Positions 29,708 through 38,196 of a stretch of 57,457 bases of DNA are shown here, piece by piece; within the stretch, counting starts at the first letter, position 1, and every line of letters starts with the position of its first letter. Source of the stretch: Erythrobacter sp. (GTDB lineage: Bacteria > Pseudomonadota > Alphaproteobacteria > Sphingomonadales > Sphingomonadaceae); contig NZ_JAMNXL010000003.1 in NCBI RefSeq assembly GCF_023653175.1, positions 1 through 57,457 on the forward strand. Reading direction: 5' to 3'. The notes under the pieces are model-generated. The model did no database searches. It was not told the DNA's origin and worked only from the letters and a program-made list of their open reading frames with translations. The translations under genes and the position numbers were made by a program.

Positions 29708-30402
29708 CCCTCGTCAAACCCCACGAACCGCGCAGCCTCGTCGACGCGTCTGCGCAAGCTCACCACCGCGTTCGCCGGGAAGTCGGGATCGGGCCAGCCC
29801 AGCGCGACCGCTTTCATGATCACCTGATCCTCGGGGACGCCGGCGTGTTCGCGCACCACCGGGCTTTGCATGATGCCTTGCGAGTTGATCACGCAGCCCA
29901 GCCCCTTCGACCATGCGGCATTGACCAGCGCGGTCGTCACGGCGCCGCAATCGAAGGCGGTGTCGTCGCTGCCCGAAAGCTCGCGGTCATAGGTGACGAT
30001 CACGCAGACGGGCGCGTCGAACTGGCGGAAGCCGCGCAGCACCCAGTCCTGCCGGGCGTCCTTGTCGTCGCGGGCGATGCCCATTGCGCCGAACAGCTGC
30101 TTGGCGACTTCGACCTGCCGTTCGCGGTGGACGCCGGCGAAGGCCTCGCCGCGGCGGAATTCGCGGCTGTCGGGCTCGCCTGCGAGGATGCGTTCGGTGT
30201 TGCCGCGCCGGATGCGGTCCAATGGCTCGCCGGTGATGACGTGGAAGTGCCAGGGCTGGGTGTTCATCGAGGTCGGCGAGCGCATCGCCATCGCCAGAAT
30301 ATCCTCGATCAGCGCGCGCGGGACGGGCTTGTCGAGGTAGCCGCGAATGCTGCGCCGCCCGAGCACCACCTCGGCGTAAGTCTGGTCAGGCGTGCCGCCC
30401 AT
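29704..30402 (-). CDS. Nitroreductase family protein
   Basis: 232 residues. LGRRSIRGYLDKPV near the N-terminus and MRSPTSMNTQPWHFHVIT contact FMN; AVTTALVNAAWSKGLGCVINSQG and MKAVALGWPDPDFPAN are typical of the C-terminal half. These FMN enzymes reduce nitroaromatics, quinones or enones with NAD(P)H. The physiological substrate is unknown. It stands alone, converging with DUF5694. Confidence 0.92.
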   Translation of the reverse strand: MGGTPDQTYAEVVLGRRSIRGYLDKPVPRALIEDILAMAMRSPTSMNTQPWHFHVITGEPLDRIRRGNTERILAGEPDSREFRRGEAFAGVHRERQVEVAKQLFGAMGIARDDKDARQDWVLRGFRQFDAPVCVIVTYDRELSGSDDTAFDCGAVTTALVNAAWSKGLGCVINSQGIMQSPVVREHAGVPEDQVIMKAVALGWPDPDFPANAVVSLRRRVDEAARFVGFDEG

Positions 30403-30464
30403 TTTCGCTCTCTCCCTTGCGTGTTGCCGCAGCGGCTAGCGCAAGGGAGAGGGCTTGCAAAGGG

Positions 30465-31502
30465 TCAGCGGCGTGCGACGACGACGCCGGCGATTTCGAA
30501 AGTCTCGCCGTTCGCGTTCTGTTGCGACCTTGCGTAGAACGTGAAGCCTGCTTCGCGGCCCTGTGGCCCGAAAAAGGCCCCGGAAAATTTCGAGACGATG
30601 TCCTGGATGCCGCCCGTAACGAAATTGCCCTCGAACAACTTGATCGCAGGCGTGCCCGCATTGGCGATCGTTCCGGTGCCGGCGGTGAGCGCGGGGAGCG
30701 CGGTGGTGGTCGCCGCGAGCGAGCCATCGGGGAGGATTTCGCGGCCCACCAGCTGGATCGACATGCTCACAGTGCCTGCCTGGCCGTTGACGGCAAGGGT
30801 CGCGGTACTGTCGGTCAGCGCGAAGGTTCCGAGGCGCTGGCCGAAACCAACCCGCGTGGCGGTGCCGAGGACGTTGAGCGAGGTGTAGGGCGTGGAAGCC
30901 GCGGGCAGGGTGTCGGCGGCAACCGTCGGCACGCCGTAGACGCACAGCCGGTCGGCGCGGTCCGAATCCGCGACGCCGACCGCCGCGATATCGGTCTGGA
31001 GGAGGGTGCGCAGGTATTCGGTGGCAAAGCCCGTCTGCTGCCCGTTCCGCAGCGCCAGTTCGAGCGAGCGGCCCGCCGTCACGCGGCGATAGAGCGTGGT
31101 GTTGGCAGGCGGGCTGGCGGCGAGATCGGCCGGCCCGAAGGTGAAGATGGTCTGCTGGGACGGGTTGGTCAGCTCTCCCTCGACAAAAGACCACGTGCTC
31201 GCCGCCGCGTCGAACCGCAATTGGGTGCGTTCGCCGAAGGGGATTTCGGAATCTGCCCTGAAGTTCGGGCTGAACTGGCGGCTGAAGCTGTAGAAGGCGC
31301 AGCCCGCCTCGAACTGCTGGTTGCCGGTCAGCTGCGCGATGGTGCTGTAGGTCGGTGTCGGGCTGGGTGAGGGTGTCGGAGTCCCGCCGCCGCCGCCACC
31401 ACCGCCGCCGGTCGGAGGCGCAGATCCGCCGCTGTCGCCGCCGCCACATGAGGCAAGCAGGGCACAGCCGATGACGAAGGCAAGACGACGCGACCAAAGC
31501 AT
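30465..31502 (-). CDS. TbpB-like beta-barrel lipoprotein
   Basis: 345 residues from ATG 31502, with AAGGGG 8 nt upstream. MLWSRRLAFVIGCALLASC is a lipoprotein signal with lipobox LASC. A poly-Gly and PTPSPSPTPT linker follows, then a beta-rich domain. The C-terminus GAFFGPQGREAGFTFYARS matches the barrel motif of transferrin-binding-protein-like solute-binding lipoproteins. Such proteins are usually surface-exposed and bind metal-carrying or other ligands; the ligand is unknown. No Slam translocon or partner receptor is adjacent. Confidence 0.75.
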   Translation of the reverse strand: MLWSRRLAFVIGCALLASCGGGDSGGSAPPTGGGGGGGGGTPTPSPSPTPTYSTIAQLTGNQQFEAGCAFYSFSRQFSPNFRADSEIPFGERTQLRFDAAASTWSFVEGELTNPSQQTIFTFGPADLAASPPANTTLYRRVTAGRSLELALRNGQQTGFATEYLRTLLQTDIAAVGVADSDRADRLCVYGVPTVAADTLPAASTPYTSLNVLGTATRVGFGQRLGTFALTDSTATLAVNGQAGTVSMSIQLVGREILPDGSLAATTTALPALTAGTGTIANAGTPAIKLFEGNFVTGGIQDIVSKFSGAFFGPQGREAGFTFYARSQQNANGETFEIAGVVVARR

Positions 31503-31812
31503 GAAAAATCCCCTTCTGATTCGCCGCCAAGTCCAGCCGCGGCGCGGCCACATCTTATGCGACAGCCGCCCGGGCGCAACGGTTCCGCTCTGAAATCAGG
31601 GGGATTTCTGATTGCATGACACCGCCATGCGGTGCCGCGCTAAGGGCCGAAAACCGCGCCTTGCCGGCCCGTGCCAAGGCATCCTGTGAGGTTACGGGCA
31701 GGTGCGAGAAAGCGGGGCACCGTTGCCCTTGCGACGCACCGCCTAAAGGCTGCGTCGCCCAGGCTGCGTCAGGGCCGATCCCGGTCAGCATGCGCGGCGC
31801 GGGTCATGGCGA
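31503..31812. other. Intergenic region of 310 bp, no convincing gene
   Basis: Short ORFs cross it on both strands but none has a ribosome-binding site or protein-like composition that I trust. It holds a tandem GGCTGCGTC repeat (14-bp spacing, about 31749-31771) and an imperfect inverted repeat TCTGAAATC/GATTTCTGA near 31590-31612. The lipoprotein promoter should be at the left end. It may be a dispersed intergenic element; I cannot verify this here. Confidence 0.4.
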
Positions 31813-32262
31813 TCATGCAGGCTTGGTCATCGCGCGGATCTCGGAAAAACCGTTCCAGTCGGGATCGTCGAAGGCCTGCAACTCCAGCGGATATGGCCCC
31901 AATCCGCGCAGAGCCGCGCTGAACTCTTGCACGAATGAATCGACGTCCGGCGTGTAGAACCGCCATTCGCGGGTTCCGTCTCGCGTGACGATCGCAACGC
32001 CGCTGCCCCACCACTTGTCGGCATCGCTCGCTTCGAGGATGCGATCCTCGAATTCGTCCATCGCCGCCATCGCCGCATTGGTCGGCAGACCCGAGCCTTC
32101 GCGCGCCTCGAACGACCAGCGGACCAGCACCAGCTTGTTGAACAACGCGCGATCGGCATCGGAGGGCTGTCCGGACCGGAACCGCGCGATGATCAAGCCG
32201 TTTTCTGTCTCACCGCTGGCCAAAGCCCATTGGTCGGACGGGAAGATGCCCGACCCGCTCAC
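31813..32262 (-). CDS. DUF695 family protein, translationally coupled to hemA
   Basis: 149 residues from GTG 32262, whose GTGA overlaps the hemA stop codon by 4 nt; the 290-aa track ORF is a read-back into hem[19 protein letters not shown] is the DUF695 N-terminal strand pattern, followed by [18 protein letters not shown], a [11 protein letters not shown] helix and [14 protein letters not shown]695 is of unknown function and found in soluble proteins. Coupling to hemA suggests stoichiometric expression with ALA synthase. Confidence 0.75.
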   Translation of the reverse strand: MSGSGIFPSDQWALASGETENGLIIARFRSGQPSDADRALFNKLVLVRWSFEAREGSGLPTNAAMAAMDEFEDRILEASDADKWWGSGVAIVTRDGTREWRFYTPDVDSFVQEFSAALRGLGPYPLELQAFDDPDWNGFSEIRAMTKPA

Positions 32263-33479
32263 GCCGCTTCCGCCAGCTCCAGCTCCAGCCGGTCCCAGAT
32301 CTCGACCAGCGCGCTCGTAAGCTCGTCCATCATCGGTTCGGTGTGGTGCGGGCCCGGGGTGAAGCGCAGCCGCTCGGTGCCGCGCGGCACGGTGGGGAAG
32401 TTGATCGGCTGCACATAGACGCCGTATTCGGCGAGCAGTATATCGCTGATCTTCTTCGCGCGTACCGGATCGCCGACCATCAGCGGCACGATGTGGGTGA
32501 CCGAATCCATCACCGGCAGGCCCGCTTCGGCGAACTTCAGCTTGAGCAGTGCGGCGGCGCGCTGCTGGGCGTTGCGCTCGACAGCACTTTCCTTGAGGTG
32601 CCGCACCGAAGCGAGCACGCCTGCGACCAGCACGGGCGAGAGCGAGGTGGTGAAGATGAAGCCCGGCGCATAGGAGCGGATGCAATCCACCACCTTGGAA
32701 GACGCAGCGATATAGCCGCCCATCACCCCGAAAGCCTTGCCGAGCGTTCCTTCGATGATGTCGATCCGGTGCGCCGCACCGTCACGCTCCGAAATCCCGC
32801 CGCCGCGCGCGCCGTACATGCCGACCGCGTGGACCTCGTCGATATAGGTGAGCGCGTTGTATTTTTCGGCCAGGTCGCAGATCGCGTGGATCGGGGCGAC
32901 GTCGCCGTCCATCGAATAGACGCTTTCGAAGGCGATCAGCTTGGGCGTGTCGATGTCGACGCTGGCGAGCAGTTCTTCGAGATGGGCCACGTCATTGTGG
33001 CGGAACACCATCTTCTCGCAGCCCGAATTGCGGATGCCGGCGATCATGCTGGCGTGGTTCAATTCGTCGGAGAAGATCACGCAGCCCGGCAGCAGCTTGG
33101 CGAGCGTGGAGAGCGTCGCATCGTTCGAGACGTAGCCCGACGTGAACAGCAATGCTGCGTCCTTGCCGTGGAGGTCGGCAAGCTCTGTCTCGAGTTCGAC
33201 ATGGAAGTGGGTGTTGCCGCCAATATTGCGGGTGCCGCCCGAGCCTGCGCCGACATCGTGCAGCGCGGCTTCCATCGCGCCGATCACCTTGTCGTGCTGG
33301 CCCATGCACAGATAGTCGTTCGAGCACCACACGGTGATCGGCTTGGGGCCGTTGTGGCCGTGGAAGCAGCGCGCGTTGGGATAGGCGCCCTTATTGCGCA
33401 TGATGTCGATGAAGACGCGGTAGCGGCCCTCTTCGTGCAGCCGGTCGATCGCGGAATCGAAAATCTGGTCGTAGTTCAC
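32259..33479 (-). CDS. hemA: 5-aminolevulinate synthase
   Basis: 406 residues if started at GTG 33479 ([14 protein letters not shown]), where the family normally begins; the ORF-track ATG adds 55 low-complexity residues. [50 protein letters not shown] and EGTLGKAFG (PLP lysine) are all present. The enzyme condenses glycine with succinyl-CoA to 5-aminolevulinate, the first step of heme and, where present, bacteriochlorophyll synthesis in alphaproteobacteria (C4 pathway). No other tetrapyrrole gene is in the window. The start lacks a strong ribosome-binding site. Confidence 0.95.
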   Translation of the reverse strand: MNYDQIFDSAIDRLHEEGRYRVFIDIMRNKGAYPNARCFHGHNGPKPITVWCSNDYLCMGQHDKVIGAMEAALHDVGAGSGGTRNIGGNTHFHVELETELADLHGKDAALLFTSGYVSNDATLSTLAKLLPGCVIFSDELNHASMIAGIRNSGCEKMVFRHNDVAHLEELLASVDIDTPKLIAFESVYSMDGDVAPIHAICDLAEKYNALTYIDEVHAVGMYGARGGGISERDGAAHRIDIIEGTLGKAFGVMGGYIAASSKVVDCIRSYAPGFIFTTSLSPVLVAGVLASVRHLKESAVERNAQQRAAALLKLKFAEAGLPVMDSVTHIVPLMVGDPVRAKKISDILLAEYGVYVQPINFPTVPRGTERLRFTPGPHHTEPMMDELTSALVEIWDRLELELAEAA

Positions 33480-33659
33480 TCGCGTCTCGCTGCTCTCGCG
33501 GCCGCCTTGCGGTTGGGGGCGGTCGCTACGTTCCTGCCTGGGATCTTTTGTCCCGCCATAACGCCCGAGAGGGCGGTTGGTTTCGCCGGTATTTAAGGGG
33601 CGGGCGTCGCTTTTGCTATCATGATCTTTGCGAGTGTTTCGCAAGCGATGGTGCGCGGA

Positions 33660-34472
33660 TCAGAACGCTTCCGCCGCCCCGAAGCCGCGCTGCGCGAGGG
33701 CCCCCTCGAGGCCCGCCGCCCCGGCGAGCGGCCCGGTGACGACGAACCGGTCGGGGCCGGGGGAGGGCGCGAAGCTCTGCCCTTCGAGCAGATGCGCAAT
33801 GCGCCGCGCAATGCCGTCCGCGCCATCGACCTGGCGCACGCCGGTGCCGAAGGCCGCCGCCAGCTCCTCGGCGAGCAGCGGGAAGTGTGTGCAGGCGAGC
33901 ACCAGCGTGTCGATGCTACCGTCGCCCGCTCCCGAACCCGCCATCGCGGTGAGGCGGTCATGCACGTCCGCGATCAGTGCCGGATCGACCGGCTTCCCGC
34001 GCAGCTTGGCCTCGGCGGCCTGCACCAGGCCGGGGGCGGCGACCCGCAGCAGGCGCTTGCCTTGAGCGAATTGTGTCTCGAGATCATCGACATAGGCCTG
34101 GCGGATCGTCGCCTCGGTGCCGACCAGCCCGATCGTGCCGGTCTCGGTCAGTGCCGCGGCGGGCTTGATCGCGGGGACTGTGCCGACCACCGGGATCTCG
34201 AGCACATCGCGCACCATGCCCAGCGCGATGGTGGAGGCGGTGTTGCAGGCGATGCAGGCGAGGCGCGGCTGCCAGCGCTCCGCCAAACGCCCGAGCAACC
34301 CCGCCACCCGCGCGGCGATCTGCGCCTCGGTCTTGGTGCCATAGGGCAGGCCCGCAAGGTCTGCCGCGTAGATCACCGGGGCATCCGGCAGCACCTTGCG
34401 CAGCGCGTCATAGACGGTCAGCCCGCCGACGCCGGAATCGAACAGGAGAACGGGGGCGGAGGGTTCGGCCAT
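33660..34472 (-). CDS. murI: Glutamate racemase
   Basis: 270 residues. LLFDSGVGGLTVYDAL is the N-terminal signature; CIACNTASTIAL and LACTHFPLL hold the two catalytic cysteines; DLAGLPYGTKTEAQI replaces the usual YPYG with LPYG. It interconverts L- and D-glutamate, supplying D-Glu for peptidoglycan in the cytosol. It is followed by a 180-bp gap before hemA and preceded by the LuxR/EF-hand gene, 34 nt away, on the same strand. Confidence 0.95.
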   Translation of the reverse strand: MAEPSAPVLLFDSGVGGLTVYDALRKVLPDAPVIYAADLAGLPYGTKTEAQIAARVAGLLGRLAERWQPRLACIACNTASTIALGMVRDVLEIPVVGTVPAIKPAAALTETGTIGLVGTEATIRQAYVDDLETQFAQGKRLLRVAAPGLVQAAEAKLRGKPVDPALIADVHDRLTAMAGSGAGDGSIDTLVLACTHFPLLAEELAAAFGTGVRQVDGADGIARRIAHLLEGQSFAPSPGPDRFVVTGPLAGAAGLEGALAQRGFGAAEAF

Positions 34473-34506
34473 CGACTTGGGGCGATGGCCGAGGTGGTGC
34501 GTGCGG

Positions 34507-35268
34507 TCAACTCTGCGGCGAGGGAATGACCTTCAAGATCGACTTGATCTCGATGCCCATCTCAGCCCAGTGGGCTTCGCTCCACTTGGCGTATTCGGCG
34601 AGCGAGATGCGGCCATCCTTGTCCGCGTCAGCATCGGCGTAGAATTCTGCGACCTGTTTGGGGTCGGTGCCGTCGCCGATGACGGCTGAGCCTTCGACCC
34701 GCTCGGTGCCCGACCCTTCCGCGAATTCGACCGTGACGAAAGGCGATTCCGGGTCTTCCAGGAAGCCGCTCTTGTCCGCATCGACATACGCGAACACGCG
34801 GTCGATGCGACCGTCGATTTCGATTTCGATCTCGATTTCGGTGGGGGTGGCAGCGGCAGAGGCAGCAGCGGTGACAGCGGCGAGGTCTTCATCGGCGGCG
34901 GAGGGCTGCACCCCGGATGTAAAAGCGAGGGCAAGAACAAGGGCAAGCGACATGGCGACAGCTCCAAATACGATGGGTCGATGACGCCATGTTGGGCGCA
35001 GGAGTGCGGGTGGGGCTAGGTCCGGCGCGGTGGTTACGGCCTGACCGTACCCCTCGGCAGCGCCGTCGGCCTCTGCCAGCATCCGCGCCGCCTCCAGCGA
35101 GCTTCTCGCCCCGAGCTTGGTGCGCGCCATCTTGAGCCGCTTTTCCACCGCGTGATGCGTGATGCCGAGATCGAGCGCGATCTCCTTGGCCGACTTGTGG
35201 TCGAGCCACGCGCGCAGCGCCTCCTTTTCGCGTTCGGTCAGCCGCGTAATCGGGTTATTTGCCTCCAT
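34507..35268 (-). CDS. LuxR-type HTH / transmembrane / EF-hand protein
   Basis: 253 residues with an unusual order of parts. Residues 7-65 are a LuxR/GerE helix-turn-helix (LTEREKEALRAWLDHKSAKEIALD is split over its helices, then ITHHAVEKRLKMARTKLG). Residues 99-118 are a single hydrophobic helix (IVFGAVAMSLALVLALAF). The C-terminal half, which should be periplasmic, has two canonical EF-hand loops: DADKSGFLEDPE (163-174) and DADKDGRISLAE (214-225). No receiver domain is present. The simplest reading is a ToxR/CadC-like one-component regulator whose external part binds calcium. Targets are unknown; the divergent gene is plsY and the downstream gene is murI. Confidence 0.85.
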   Translation of the reverse strand: MEANNPITRLTEREKEALRAWLDHKSAKEIALDLGITHHAVEKRLKMARTKLGARSSLEAARMLAEADGAAEGYGQAVTTAPDLAPPALLRPTWRHRPIVFGAVAMSLALVLALAFTSGVQPSAADEDLAAVTAAASAAATPTEIEIEIEIDGRIDRVFAYVDADKSGFLEDPESPFVTVEFAEGSGTERVEGSAVIGDGTDPKQVAEFYADADADKDGRISLAEYAKWSEAHWAEMGIEIKSILKVIPSPQS

Positions 35269-35389
35269 GCGCGCAAACCTAGCGGCTGGGACGAGGGCGC
35301 GAAAGTATGGTCGGACCGTAATCGCTTCCGCCCGGGCCGTTGCGGCACATTGGCTTAGACGAATCGAGCGGGGAAGCTATGAGAGCGCC

Positions 35390-35980
35390 ATGGAACTGAT
35401 ATTCGCCGCGGTCCTGGGCTTTGCCATGGGCTCGATCCCCTTCGGCCTGATCCTCACCCGCGCCGCCGGGCTTGGCGATGTGCGCAAGATCGGCAGCGGC
35501 AGCATCGGCGCGACCAATGTGCTGCGCACCGGCAACAAGGGGCTGGCGGCGGCGACCGTGCTGCTCGATGCGGCCAAGGCGGTTATCCCGGTGCTGGTCG
35601 CCAAGGCGATCTGGCCCGGCACCGAAGGTATTGCGGCCGTCGCGGCGGTGGCGGGGCATTGCTTCACGCCTTGGCTCGCCTTCAAGGGCGGCAAGGGCTT
35701 TGCAAGCGCGGCTGGAGCGCTCGGGGCGCTGGCGTGGCCGGCGATGCTCGCCTGTGCCGCGATCTGGGGCATGACGCTGTTCCTCAGCCGGATTTCATCG
35801 GTGTCCTCGCTGGTCAGCGTGGTGGCCGCGCCGCTGGTGGCGTGGGCGCTGGGCTATCCGCAGGTGATCGCGCCGCTCCTCGCCATTTCCGCCATCGTGA
35901 TCTTCCAGCACCGCGCCAATATCGGCCGGCTGATGCGGGGGGAGGAGCCCCGTGTGGGTTCTTCCTCGGCCAAGCCGTGA
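35390..35980 (+). CDS. plsY: Glycerol-3-phosphate acyltransferase PlsY
   Basis: 196 residues from ATG 35390 with GGGGAAG upstream; the track ORF starts 77 codons early. Polytopic membrane protein with conserved loops GSIPFGLILTR, KIGSGSIGATNVLRTGNKG, and FKGGKGFASAAG. It transfers the acyl group of acyl-phosphate to glycerol-3-phosphate, the first step of phospholipid synthesis. dprA starts 16 nt after its stop, so the two are probably co-transcribed. Confidence 0.95.
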   Translation: MELIFAAVLGFAMGSIPFGLILTRAAGLGDVRKIGSGSIGATNVLRTGNKGLAAATVLLDAAKAVIPVLVAKAIWPGTEGIAAVAAVAGHCFTPWLAFKGGKGFASAAGALGALAWPAMLACAAIWGMTLFLSRISSVSSLVSVVAAPLVAWALGYPQVIAPLLAISAIVIFQHRANIGRLMRGEEPRVGSSSAKP

Positions 35981-35996
35981 TGCGGGGCCGCCTCTG

Positions 35997-37130
35997 ATGG
36001 AGAGCACGGGGTCGCAGCCAACGCTCTCACAGCAAGAAGCCTTCGCGCGCATTCGCCTGCTGCGCTCGCCCAATATCGGCCCCGTCAGCTACCGGCAGCT
36101 CATCGCCCGCTTCGGCACGGCGGGAGCCGCTCTGGACGCGCTCCCCGATCTCGCCAGCCGGGGGAGGGGGCCATACCGCCCCGCCAGCGCGACAAGCATC
36201 GAGCGCGAAGTGCTCAGCCTTCGCAAGGCGGGCGGGCGCTACCTGTTCCACGATCAGCCCGATTACCCCGCGCTGCTGGCAGAACTGGACTCTGCCCCGC
36301 CGATCCTCACCTGCCGCGGCAATCTGGCGCTGGCGTCCGCGCCCTGCGTCGCGCTGGTCGGTGCGCGCAACGCCAGCGCCGCCGCCGTCAAGCTCGCCCG
36401 CGATTTCGCCGCCGCGCTCGCCGAGGCGGGGTTCACCGTGGTCTCGGGCCTTGCGCGCGGGATCGACGGCGCGGCGCATGAGGGCGCCTTCCCGCACACC
36501 ATCGGCGTGATCGCCAGCGGGATCGACATCGCATACCCCCCGCAGCACACCGAACTTCAGGAGCGCATCGCTTGCCACGCCCTGCTGATCGCCGAGCAGC
36601 CCCCCGGCACCGAGCCGCGCGGACGGCATTTCCCGTCGCGCAACCGCATCATCGCCGGGCTCGCCTCGGGCACGCTGGTGATCGAGGCCGCACCGCAATC
36701 GGGCAGCCTCATCACCGCGCGGCTGGCGGGCGAGGCGGGGCGCGAGGTGATGGCGATCCCCGGCTCCCCGCTCGATGCCCGCAGCCTCGGGTGCAACCAG
36801 CTGATCCGCGACGGCGCGGTGCTGGTGCAGACGCCCGACGAGGTGGTCGAGCTGCTCGAGAGTTTCACCGGCGCGCCGCGCTCGCGCTTCCGCGTCGCCG
36901 ACAGCCCGTCGGACTTCGACTATGCCGAACTCGCCAAGCTCGACTGGGGCGAGGCGCGGGCCGATTTCAGCCACGATATCGCCCACCTGCTGACCAACGC
37001 CCCGGTGGAGATCGACGAACTCATCCGCCAGACGCAGGCCACCGCTGCCGAGGTGCACATGGCGCTGCTCGAACTGGAACTGGCAGGCGAGCTGGTGCGC
37101 GAGGCGGACGGGACGGTGCGGCGACAATGA
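35997..37130 (+). CDS. dprA: DNA-processing protein DprA
   Basis: 377 residues from ATG 35997. The Rossmann-like core includes VALVGARNASAAAVKLAR, VVSGLARGIDGAAHEGA, FPSRNRIIAGLASG and GSLITARLAGEAGREV. A C-terminal winged-helix (EIDELIRQTQATAAEVHMAL) follows. DprA loads RecA on incoming single-stranded DNA during transformation. No other competence gene is in the window. Its stop overlaps the next small gene by 4 nt (ATGA). Confidence 0.95.
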   Translation: MESTGSQPTLSQQEAFARIRLLRSPNIGPVSYRQLIARFGTAGAALDALPDLASRGRGPYRPASATSIEREVLSLRKAGGRYLFHDQPDYPALLAELDSAPPILTCRGNLALASAPCVALVGARNASAAAVKLARDFAAALAEAGFTVVSGLARGIDGAAHEGAFPHTIGVIASGIDIAYPPQHTELQERIACHALLIAEQPPGTEPRGRHFPSRNRIIAGLASGTLVIEAAPQSGSLITARLAGEAGREVMAIPGSPLDARSLGCNQLIRDGAVLVQTPDEVVELLESFTGAPRSRFRVADSPSDFDYAELAKLDWGEARADFSHDIAHLLTNAPVEIDELIRQTQATAAEVHMALLELELAGELVREADGTVRRQ

Positions 37131-37345
37131 CCCCGTCACGCCGCGCCGCCATCATCCTCGTTGTGTCAGCGGTCTGGTTCCGCGGCTTCCTGTTTGTGAT
37201 CGATTGGGCAAAGGCCCTGATCGGCCTGGTGTGGGCTTACGATGCGATCGGCTGGATGGTCAAAGTGGTCTATCCCGTCGTAGCAATAATGGGGCTGCTG
37301 GTCGGACTCGTTCAGGCACAGCCGCCCAGATGGATCGACTGGTAG
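37127..37345 (+). CDS. Small membrane protein coupled to dprA
   Basis: 72 residues. ATG at 37127 overlaps the dprA stop (ATGA), which supports translation; the ORF track hides it inside a longer frame (36572-37345). Two hydrophobic segments (AAIILVVSAVWFRGFLFVI and VVYPVVAIMGLLVGLVQA) are separated by AKALIGLVWAYDAIGW. I do not recognise a family. A role in DNA uptake is only suggested by position. Confidence 0.6.
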   Translation: MTPSRRAAIILVVSAVWFRGFLFVIDWAKALIGLVWAYDAIGWMVKVVYPVVAIMGLLVGLVQAQPPRWIDW

Positions 37346-37415
37346 GTGGTTCTGTGCGGCGCCGCTTTGGCGGCCGCCATCTTCTACATTCCGATCTGAC
37401 CGCGCTCGTTCCGCC

Positions 37416-37976
37416 TCACCCCTTCGCTACGATCACCCCGCAGGCCTGCCGCCCGCCGCTCGAGGCCATGGTCTTGTAGTCGTCGGTCGCGGCGTGGATC
37501 ATGATCGATGCGCCGTCTTCATCGTGGAGCGTGTAGGGCAGGGCCTCGCTCACCGGGCCGTGGATGGTGAGATCGGGGACGAAGAATTCGGCCATCGCGG
37601 TGCCGTCGGCGGCGACATCGAGGTTGGGCAGATCGCCCGCGTGATAGCCGCCGGGCGCGTGGAAGCCGTGCTCGGTGGAGGCCGGGTTGAAGTGGCCGCC
37701 GGCGGCCATGAAGTCGGGGGCGCAGGCGCCGGTCTGGTGAATGTGCAAGCCGTGCTTGCCGGCCGGGATCCCCTTGACGGCGACGGCCACCACCACGCCG
37801 TGCTCGGTCTGGGTGAAGCTGATCGTCCCCACGTCGGTGCCATCGGCGAGGCGCATCGTGGCAACGGTCGCAGCTTCAACCTTGCCTTCGTGATGATCCG
37901 CCAGCAGCGGCGCGGAAAGCGCGGTTGCAGCCACAAGGGCGAGGGCAGGGCGGGCGAGGCGGGGAAGAAGTTTCAT
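37416..37976 (-). CDS. sodC: Cu/Zn superoxide dismutase, periplasmic
   Basis: 186 residues with signal peptide (MKLLPRLARPALALVAATALSAPLLA). Metal-site motifs GKHGLHIHQTGAC (H78, H80), GGHFNPASTEHG (H95, H103) and GGYHAGDLPN are followed by the C-terminal ASIMIHAATDDYKT and GRQACGVI. It dismutes superoxide in the periplasm. Convergent with the dprA transcript and divergent from topA, with a 220-bp intergenic region in which I see no clear operator. Confidence 0.95.
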   Translation of the reverse strand: MKLLPRLARPALALVAATALSAPLLADHHEGKVEAATVATMRLADGTDVGTISFTQTEHGVVVAVAVKGIPAGKHGLHIHQTGACAPDFMAAGGHFNPASTEHGFHAPGGYHAGDLPNLDVAADGTAMAEFFVPDLTIHGPVSEALPYTLHDEDGASIMIHAATDDYKTMASSGGRQACGVIVAKG

Positions 37977-38196
37977 GTTCGGGTCTCCATTATCCTGACA
38001 CGTCCGATCCGGTTCGATCGTTGACGCAGCGGCACATCATCACCCGACCCAGAGCGGCGGCGCACTTGCTTCGATCAGTCTTCTGCGCCACCGGCAGGCG
38101 CGATGCAATCGCGTTAACGGGCGGCTTGACGGCACGCTCCGGCGCGCCCCACCATCGCGCGTACGTACACGTAAGGGATATCCAAAGCTCACCATC

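Noticed and set aside
31555-31957. Short ORFs on both strands in the 31.5-31.9 kb gap
   Set aside because: No ribosome-binding site, odd composition, and overlap with the DUF695 gene; treated as non-coding.
33480-33644. N-terminal extension of ALA synthase
   Set aside because: 55 low-complexity residues precede the normal family start; the GTG at 33479 fits the usual length.
34820-34850. Repeated GA(A/G)ATC units giving EIEIEIEI in the LuxR/EF-hand protein
   Set aside because: A short microrepeat within a coding region; probably simple slippage, not a separate element.
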